Source of the DNA: Symbiodinium natans
Lineage: Eukaryota; Sar; Dinophyceae; Suessiales; Symbiodiniaceae
Assembly (NCBI GenBank): GCA_905221605.1
Contig: CAJNDS010002327.1
Span: forward strand, 328,997-392,996
Direction of reading: 5' to 3'
DNA length: 64,000 nucleotides
A model generated the notes under the pieces. That model ran no database searches and was not told where the DNA came from. It worked only from the letters and a program-made list of their open reading frames with translations. Of this stretch, positions 35,901 through 44,900 are shown one piece after another. Position 1 is the stretch's first letter; the number at the start of each line of letters is the position of its first letter. Position numbers and translations under genes: made by a program.

Positions 35901-38900
35901 ATGAAGGGGCTGTGGTATCTTCATGGTACCGCGACTTGTGTTGTCAAATGTATGCAGCACCCATCAGCATGACGAACAAGAACAACCCTCAAAGAAGCGT
36001 CAGGTGCGAATGGAACCGGTTTCCTAGGATGCCCTTGATATGATGAGTTTTGAATTGAATAGTTTGCCATCACCGGAGACACAGATGTGGTATGATGTGG
36101 CGGCCTTTTCTCAACGGCTAGAAGTCGTTACCCACCGGCTCGAAAGTCACTGACCCACTCCCTCCCCAACTCACTCCACGCAGTCGCTGCGTGCCTGACT
36201 GTCGAATTTGCTCACTCACCCAACTCAGGCCCTGACCTCGTTTGATCACTCACTCGCGCCGATCATTCCAAATCCAAAAGCCCTACTTATTACAAACATT
36301 GCGGCTTTCCCTTGAGTTCGCCCCTGAAGCCGGACAGGGCCCGACTGTATATAAACCCTGTGGTCCAGATGCGCACACCACACCTTTGGACCCATTGTTT
36401 GGGGAAAGGCGTGACACTGGGATACCAAATCCTGTACGACGGGTCAGTCCAACGAAATGGTTTGTTTGAAGAAGGGTTGAACGAAGGAGTACCAAGGAGT
36501 GTGAGTGCGTGGAAAAGTGCAAAGAGTCAGTGCCAGTGCCCGAAGCGACTCTGTTGACTGAGTCGATCAATTAGTGAGGGAGCGAGTGAGTGTGTGAGTG
36601 GAACAGCGTATCCAATGCGTATCCCGTTCGAGACGAGCGGATGAAACAAGGTTGATGCCCATCAATGCCCCCGACAGCGCCTCGCATTTAAGACCGGTCA
36701 GAGGCAAACCTCTCATGCCATCATCAAGGGTGCCAAGTCTCCCTCGCACTTCAGCAGTGCAGCGTCCTGTTCAGGATTGCCTGAACCCGAGAACATGATG
36801 CCTGTTTAGGGCTACAGCTGGTTGCACCTATCAGTAAAACAGGCATGGTGGCGAACAAAACCCCGGACGCGCCAGCCATCAACAGTTGTCATCACCAGTC
36901 CACAGATCCTGCCAATTGGTGCAAATACTGCGAGAAGTGAGACGAGTTGCTAAAAGGTTCCGTGCTCTGCGATGTGCCGTGATCGTGTTTCGTTTTTGTA
37001 TGTATTCGTTTGGGGTTAAATCCTGTCAGTACATGTTTTGCTTTTTGGCGCGTCCAGGCTTATGAGTCCTACTGGTGTTGGCTGCTGGGGTTGTGACTAG
37101 TTGCCTTTGGTTGATGACGCATACCATACGAGGCATTGACAACGGGGGGATGTTGTACTGTCGCTGCCTCCGACTTGTCATGAAGATTGTGACGCATTGA
37201 TTTTGTTTTGTTTTTTGGTGTGTGGCGTTGTTGGGGCGGTGGGGACACGCCCTCAGATTCCCCCGTATCCCCACGATGCCATAGGAATCCCTTAAAGGTT
37301 CCCCTCAGTTTTGCTAGGGTCTGTTGTGGTATGTATGATCACTAGCGAGCAGTTTGTTGTTGTTTGATTTTCTGAAGTCATGCTTGCTCAGAATGCTATC
37401 CTCTATTTTTCTGGGGTAGCAACCTGACCAACGCCCTATCTCAGCAGAGAAGAACCGCGCCCCAAAGCCAAAAACACCATAGGGCCAACATGGGCCGAAG
37501 CCAAAGCCGTTGAGACTGTACGAGCCGGGCATCAGTCTTCAAGTGCCTCCTGCGCCGGTTTGCGTGCGGAAAGTCTCCCGCGAAGAGGGGGTCACTCGAT
37601 TGCTCCGAAACAACTGAGCCTTCTCATCAATCTCAACGTGAGCTCGCGAGTTTTCAGCCTGGCCGTGCTTTGCAGCTCCTCGTGCTTCCTCAAAGCCACA
37701 GAAGATGGGTGCGAATATGGGCAATCGAAGATGAGCAATGTAGCGCTTCGCGGCCTCTAACCCGGACAGGCACGACTTAGACTGCGTTAGTGCGTACCTG
37801 CTTCCATTTGGGTTTTTCAGGATTGTGCTCTGCGCTGAAAACCATGCGTTTGGGCCATTGCTCTGCCCTCATCTTCAAGATTTCAACATCATGCCGCAGT
37901 AATGAGAAAAAAGGACTGCTTCCCATGAGTGAGTGCATCGGTTTGCACTGTTTGCACTCGTTCCAGGATTCGCTCACCCATGCTTTGCTGCATGCTACGG
38001 TCGGGGCCACGGCTCAGAATTCGACTTCCGACCACGAATTTCGGAAACACACAGAAGAGACGGATTTCTGAGACTTACTGTTAAATTACTTTCATGCTGG
38101 TATGTGCACGTCGGTCAGAGGGTAGCTTGAGGCATGTTGAAGCCTTCTATCCAGATGCCCTGCTGGCAGAAGGGCAGACTTGCAGCCTGATACAAAGCCA
38201 TTTCCGTCGATTTCCGGAGAAGACGACGAGAGGGGAAGTTGTTTTGTTGCAAAGGCTAAAGCCGTGCTCGTGCTTGCAACCGTTTCGTAGACGCCCTTGG
38301 TGCCAGGCTCGATCTTAGGACCTTTTTGGTAGGTAACGGTGCCGCGGGGGTTGCTGACATTCGCCATTCCTGGCATCGGCCTCCCCAGCTGAAGCATTTA
38401 AATGCACATGTTTAGACTTTAGAAGCCTTTAAGTTAAACACTCGAAATGAAAACCCGACTCCCAACATCCCCAAACGACTGATGTGCATGCACGACATGT
38501 GACAAGAGTCGCGAATGCATGCTAACATGGTCGTTCGCCTGCAGCAATCCTTGAGGTCCGAACGGTTACGAACGGCTACCATGGGGCGGACTCCATCACC
38601 TCCAGCTGGGAGGCACGGAGCACATTTCCGCATGATACTGGCAAGTGGCAGTTGAGTTCGTCTTCGCTCCAAGCTTTCATCTTTCAGCTGGTCATTTTTG
38701 TTGAAGACGCTCCGCTGGGGTTCTCATGAGGATGCTCATACGAGCACTGCTACCATTCTGCCGACATAGACCTCCAAACGGTGGCGTGTGTGCATCCATT
38801 TCGAAAGCATTCAGAGAGAGGAGCATGAGACCCCGAGCAGTCCAACATATTCCAAGATGCCGCGACTGAGACTAAGATCGCTCCAAGAGAATCCACGCCA

Positions 38901-41900
38901 AGATGACTGCCCAGAACCACTCCAAGACATCCAAGACTGCTTTCCAAAGCACCACTAACAAGTCATACAAGTCGCCCTCCAAGACTCCAAGCGACAATTT
39001 CAAGAGCACTCGTAAGCAATGCAGATGCGCATTTCTGCACATGTCTGCACATTTCTGCACATTTCTGCACACTTCACCGCATGGTTTGCAACCCTACGAA
39101 ATGCACTTCCCCTGGGAAAGAACGCACGACACAAACCGATCCAAGAGCCCAAAAATGCACGAAAGTGTGTCCGTCACGTTTTCGCGACACGCAGCGATGC
39201 GAGCCTCACAAAGTATCTCGAGTGCCACGGGACCTAGGCGGGAACACGATGAGTACGGAATGTTCATGGGGTTTCCCTTTGTTTGCGAAGTTGGGGCACC
39301 GTGGGCACCTCTCAGCGTTTGCGAGAGCCCTGAATGCGGCCGACGCCTGAGAGCGTCCGGCCCACAGGAATCACCGAAAGGGTCACGGATGTGGTAGCCC
39401 CGTGTGCGCCCCCTGCTGCGGTCACGCATGGTCACGCGATTTGAATCCCTGTACCCTGGCTGCTCGGGGAATTGAAAAGCTAGAGGTGCTCTTCAGGTAC
39501 CAGCACGGTGCAGCTTACGGAATCTTACGAACTTCGAAACAGGTGTGTTCAACAAACTTCGCGGAGCCTTTCCAAGCCGCTTGACAACCAATCGGTGATT
39601 ACTGTAGGTGCTGAATGACATAGGAAGCAGTCAGCTGTTGAAATAGACGAACATGAAGAACATCCAGGTGCGGCACAGTAGAGATGGACGAGACCAGCAC
39701 CGTTCTTACCAGAATCAATTCTTGCAACTGCTTAACAAGAAGGGCGTTCCCTAACCGTCGAGCATAAAGTGGTTGTGCGGACTTCTTCATTGATGCTGTC
39801 TCCCGTTGTCTCCCCAGCGTTCATCCAGTTTGAGGTTCGCAGCCCTGCTGCAAAGCAGTTCCATCGCGGTGGCTTCCCTGCTGAAGCAGGCGAGGTTTCT
39901 TGTGCTGGAGCTAGAATGTTAAAGAAAAGGGGCATGCACTCAAAAGCTGACTGCCACTTGCCGCTGTGAGAACGCACTGGTGATAAGGACGTCTCAACAA
40001 CGTGCGGCTTGTGCTCCTTAATCACGCCTGAAGGGCTGTAGGGGCACCCTTTTGGGACTCATACGAAAACAACCTCTTCTTCGAACTGCAAAAGGTCAGG
40101 CGCCTTGATGATGCTCATCGGACCCTGGCAGGCGAAGGCGGGGCACAGTTTTTTTGCATAGGCGGGAAGTGGTCTTGCCTTGCGGCTTCAGCGCATTTCA
40201 GGGGCAGAGCTACCTCTGACTGCCGCTGTGCTTCAGAACCCGCATAACCACTTCAATCTTCATGAGTGTGGTATCACGATTGAGCAAGCTTGTGCTTCCG
40301 GTTGCAGCCTCCAGTTGGTCCAAGATGCTCCAAGCCTCCAATACAATTGGTCGCCCGCAATTGCTGCCAGGAGGCGACGCAAGGGAACTGCTCTCAGCTT
40401 TTTCGCAGTCCCTTTCAGACAGTGTGGCAAATGTGCGTCTTCTGTGCAAGAAGCCGTGTATTTATGTAGGAAGGGAAGGGAAGGGAAGGCAAGGGAATTC
40501 AAAGGAAGGCAAGGGAAGGCAAGGGAAGGAAAGGGAAGGCAAGGGAAGGCAAGGGAAGGAAAGGAAGGAAAGGCAGGCGGGAAAGGAAGTAAAGGGAAAG
40601 GAAGGAAAGGGAACGGAAGGAAAAAGGGAAAGGAAGGAAAAAGGGAAAAGGAAGGAAAAGGGGAAATGAAGGAAAGTCAATGGAAGGAAAGTCAAAGGAA
40701 GGAAAGGGAAAGGAAGGAAAGGGAAAGGAAGGAAAGGGAATGGAAGGAAAGGAAGGAACGGAAGGACAGGAGAACGGAAGGAAACGAGAACGGAAGGAAA
40801 GGAGAACGGAAGGAAAGGAGAACGGAAGGAAAGGAAGGAAAGGAAGGAAAGGAAGGAAAGGAAGGAAAGGAAGGAAAGGAAGGAAAGGAAGGAAAGGAAG
40901 GAAAGGAAGGAAAGGAAGGAAGGAAAGGAAGGAAAGGAAGGAAAGGAAGGAAAGGAAGGAAAGGAAGGAAAGGAAAGGAAGGAAAGGAAGGAAAGGAAGG
41001 AAAGGAAGGAAAGGAAGGAAAGGAAGGAAAGGAAGGAAAGGAAGGAAAGGAAGGAAAGGAAGGAAAGGAAGGAAAGGAAGGAAAGGAAGGAAAGGAAGGA
41101 AAGGAAGGAAAGGAAGGAAAGGAAGGAAAGAAAGGAAAGGAAGGAAAGGAAGGAAAGGAAGGAAAGGAAGGAAAGGAAGGAAAGGAAGGAAAGGAAAGAA
41201 AGGAAGGAAAGGAAGGAGGAAGGGAAGGAAAGGAAGGAAAGGAAGGAAAGGAAGGAAAGGAAGGAAAGGAAGGAAAGGAAGGAAAGGAAGGAAAGGAAGG
41301 AAAGGAAGGAAAGGAAGGAAAGGAAGGAAAGGAAGGAAAGGAAGGAAAGGAAGGAAAGGGAAGGAAAGGAAGGAAGGGAAGGAAGGGAAGGAAGGGAAGG
41401 AGGAAGGAAGGGAAAAGGAAGGGAAGGAAGAAGGAGGGAAGGGGAGGAGAAGAAGGAAGGAAGGGAAGGGAAGGAAGGGAAGGGAGGGAAGGAGGGAAGG
41501 GAGGGAAGGAAGGGAAGGAAGGGAAGGAAGGGAAGGAAGGGAAGGAAGGGAAGGGAAGGAAGGGAAGGAAGGGAAGGAAGGGAAGGAAGGGAAGGAAGGG
41601 AAGGAAGGGAAGGAAGGGAAGGAAGGGAAGGAAGGGAAGGAAGGGAAGGAAGGGAAGGAAGGGAAGGCAAGGAAGGAAGGGAAAGGAAAGGAAAGGAAAG
41701 GAAAGGAAAGGAAAGGAAAGGAAAGGAAAGGAAAGGAAAGGAAAGGAAAGGAAAGGAAAGGAAAGGAAAGGAAAGGAAGGAAAGGAAGGAAAGGGAAGGA
41801 AAGGGAAGGAAAGGAAAGGGAAGGGAAGGGAAGGGAAGGACGGGAAGGGAAGGGAAGGGAAGGAAAGGGAAAGGAAGGAAAGGGAAGGGAAGGAAAGGGA

Positions 41901-44900
41901 AGGGAAGGAAAGGGAAAGGAAGGAAGGAAGGACCATTATCTCATTATGAAGAGCTGCTTGATAAATGAATCCTTTCCAAGCCCTGCCTTGGTCCATCTCT
42001 TCAGGACAAGTCGCCCAAGTTCGCTGCTACAAGATATTCAGAGCCGGAGGGGATCACGCGTGGTATAATCCACTACCCTGCATCACCTTATCATATCTTG
42101 TTCTACTCTTCTAGAAAAATGTGCATACGGAGCGGACTTTAACGTGGGGATTTCATTCCAGCACTCTTGTAATTCGGATTGTCTTCGGGTTCCTGGCTTG
42201 ACCTTGTTTGGGGGGGGGGGATTTCTATATTCTCTACTATTAAGGTATGCTTTACTAGGAGAGCCTCTACTTTCTCGGAAAAACTTGTTTTCGCTTTCTT
42301 AGGAAGAGAACCTCTATTTGCTCTATGTTTTTTACTAGGAAAACTTCAACTTTCTCGAAGAGAGAGGGCCCTGTTGCTGGGGAGGATCAGGAAGAAGAGG
42401 ACAGAACGAAAGAAGGGAAGGACCGAAACAGAGACGAAAGAAAAGAAATAAAGAAGAAAAGAAGGAAAGAAAGGACGAAAGGAAGAATGAGAGAAAGAGA
42501 CGGAAAGCAAGGAAGAAAGAAGTAAAGAAAGACCTCAGAAACAGAAACCCAGAGGAGAACTTGTCTTAATGGCATAGGAATCCTTTCCAAGCCCATGCTG
42601 CGAGCGTTGTGTTTGCAATGGGTTCTGACGCAAGAGGCCCACGAAGAGGAGACGGTCAACGGAGGAAGGTCGGACGGAATGTATTTTGACGGGAAGCCAC
42701 GGAGACGACACATTTAACGGAGGGGCGTTGGAACATTTTGCTGGGAGAGGGGCGTGGGGAGGCGTGGACGATGCATGGATGTGCAGTTGACGGACGGGTC
42801 CGGGGGGGCGTGGACAAGGAGCGGCGGGGAGCGCGCACAGGGAGGGTGACAATTCGGTTCGCGTGGACAGCGCCCTCCGCGCCCTCCGCGCTCGAGGATG
42901 CATCATGCTGACACGGCCGGCACGTTGCTTCTTTTGTATGGGTGGTTCCTTTGCAAACGACGTTATGTTTACAAGGCACCCACGTGCAGTATAGCTTCTA
43001 AGTGTCCATCTTACCCAGCCCCTCTCCCGGTTCCTTTGGAAAGCATCGGACCCCTCGCAAAACCCGTCTTGCGAGCATTGTGTTTGTAACTGGGGGGGGG
43101 CGAGGTGTGGCCCGCAACTCTCCGCTGCATCGGAATCCTGTCCAAACCCGTCTTGCCAGCATTGTGCTTGCAACTGGGGGCTGGTTTAGTAGGGATTATA
43201 TATAGAAGCAGCGGCCATAGAGTTTTTGGGAGAAAACTTATTGGCATACAGAAGAAATAGAGTCAATTCTCAAAACCAAGGAAATGAAGGAAAGACATGC
43301 GAATCTCATGATTAGTACGACTCCTATCACAATACACAGGCAGTAGAGCTTTTCCTAAGGAAAAACCTATCAAAATGCAGATGCAATAGGGTTTTTCCTA
43401 GGGGAAGCAATGAAAGCAACAAAAAGAGGTTTTCCTCTTAAAATAAAGAATTTGGAGGTTTTCCGAAAAAGTAGAGGTTCTCCTAGCAACAAAACATACC
43501 TAATAATGCAGAAAATAAAGGTTTTCCTACCCACCCCAACCACCCCCCAAAAACAAAGAGAAAACAGACAACAATGAAAAAGAAGCGTATGCGAAAAAGT
43601 TCTCCACCCATACTGTATGAAATCGGCAAACCTCTGTATACTGTTTCCTTCGTATGTTCATAGGACAAGCACTATTTCCTCTGTATCTTAGTTGGAAAAC
43701 CTCTGTTTCCTCTGCAATTCGTCACAAACAATACCAAACAACCACTACGGCGACTACTACGACGATTCTTACGTTACTATTTCAAGTTATATGCCTTCTA
43801 GCGGCATATGTCTGGCGGGTGTTCGTGTTTTTCGCCATAAGTGGTAAACATCTCATTGCTTGGGGGCAACGGGGGAACTAGGACACAGCACCCTTTTGGT
43901 CCAGCTCGCTTCACTGTCTTGCAGATTCCGTTCTCCCCTTCCTTCGGCCACAGGCGCGCGGATGCACAGGGGAATGGGGTTCATCCGAGACCTTCTGCCG
44001 GAAACTGCCTCAGAGTATGCGCCCAGCTATTCCCAGCCCACCGCGGCATATCCGGCAGCAGCACCACCATGCACCGCTGCGCTCCACCACGATGCTGACT
44101 GCCGCGGCCGTGGCCAAGCAAGGTTTCACGTGCTTTCTAAGAGCAGTCCAGACCACCGCCGAGATCCGCCGAGCTTCGGCGTGGCCTTTCCCTTCAGCCG
44201 TTCCCCTGTGGTAGCACCAGTGGGCAGAGAGCCATGTGAACCAATTGTAGTAGCAAATAGCCGGCTCAGCTCCTGCGAGGGACTGGACTCTTGCTCAGTG
44301 CATGCCAGGAGGCCTTGCGGTACTGAAAGAAGTGCACAGTCTGTGGGGACAGCTTTGCGAGAGCTGGAAGTCCTCGCCGCTGCCAAGCCTTTGGCATCTC
44401 TGCCGCTCCCTGGCCCCCGCAACCTCCACGAGAAACCAACCGGAGGCCAGTCTGGCACACCATAGGGAATGGAAGACAATGGGCTTGCAACTTCTGCGCG
44501 CGCCAAGCAGAAATAAGCAGAGGAAGACGACTCCCACTGTATTTTCAAGGGCCCATCATCCCGGCCCGAGAAGACTCTACAGAAGAGCTGATCACTTGAT
44601 ACTTCACATGAACATTTCGTCTCCAAGAAGTGCCAAGAAGTCGATGAAGCCGAAGCCGAAGGGAGTGAGCCACGGCATCGCAATGATGTGTGGGACGCGT
44701 GGACTGCCATGTTGTGTCGGTTGTCTTGCCAAACACTTGCTCGAGTGATTCTAGTTTCCTGAGACGCTGCCGTCTCAACATATGTGGAATCCCAGCCCAT
44801 GCAGCGCACTCCAGTATTCGAGCCTTGTTGGTTCTGATTTTTGTGCGCAAAAGAGCGGGAAATATATGAAGCAGGGTTTATATTTCTGTTCTTCGTGAGT

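Noticed and set aside
40180-42068. Very long open frames (400-590 codons) of KEGKEG, GRKGRK and FPSFPS type
   Set aside because: They are translations of the purine tract in every frame and on both strands; no protein-like sequence remains outside the repeat.
42535-43173. 212-codon minus frame with LQTQ repeats
   Set aside because: Its apparent internal peptide repeats come from the 55-bp direct DNA repeats; no domain and no splice logic.
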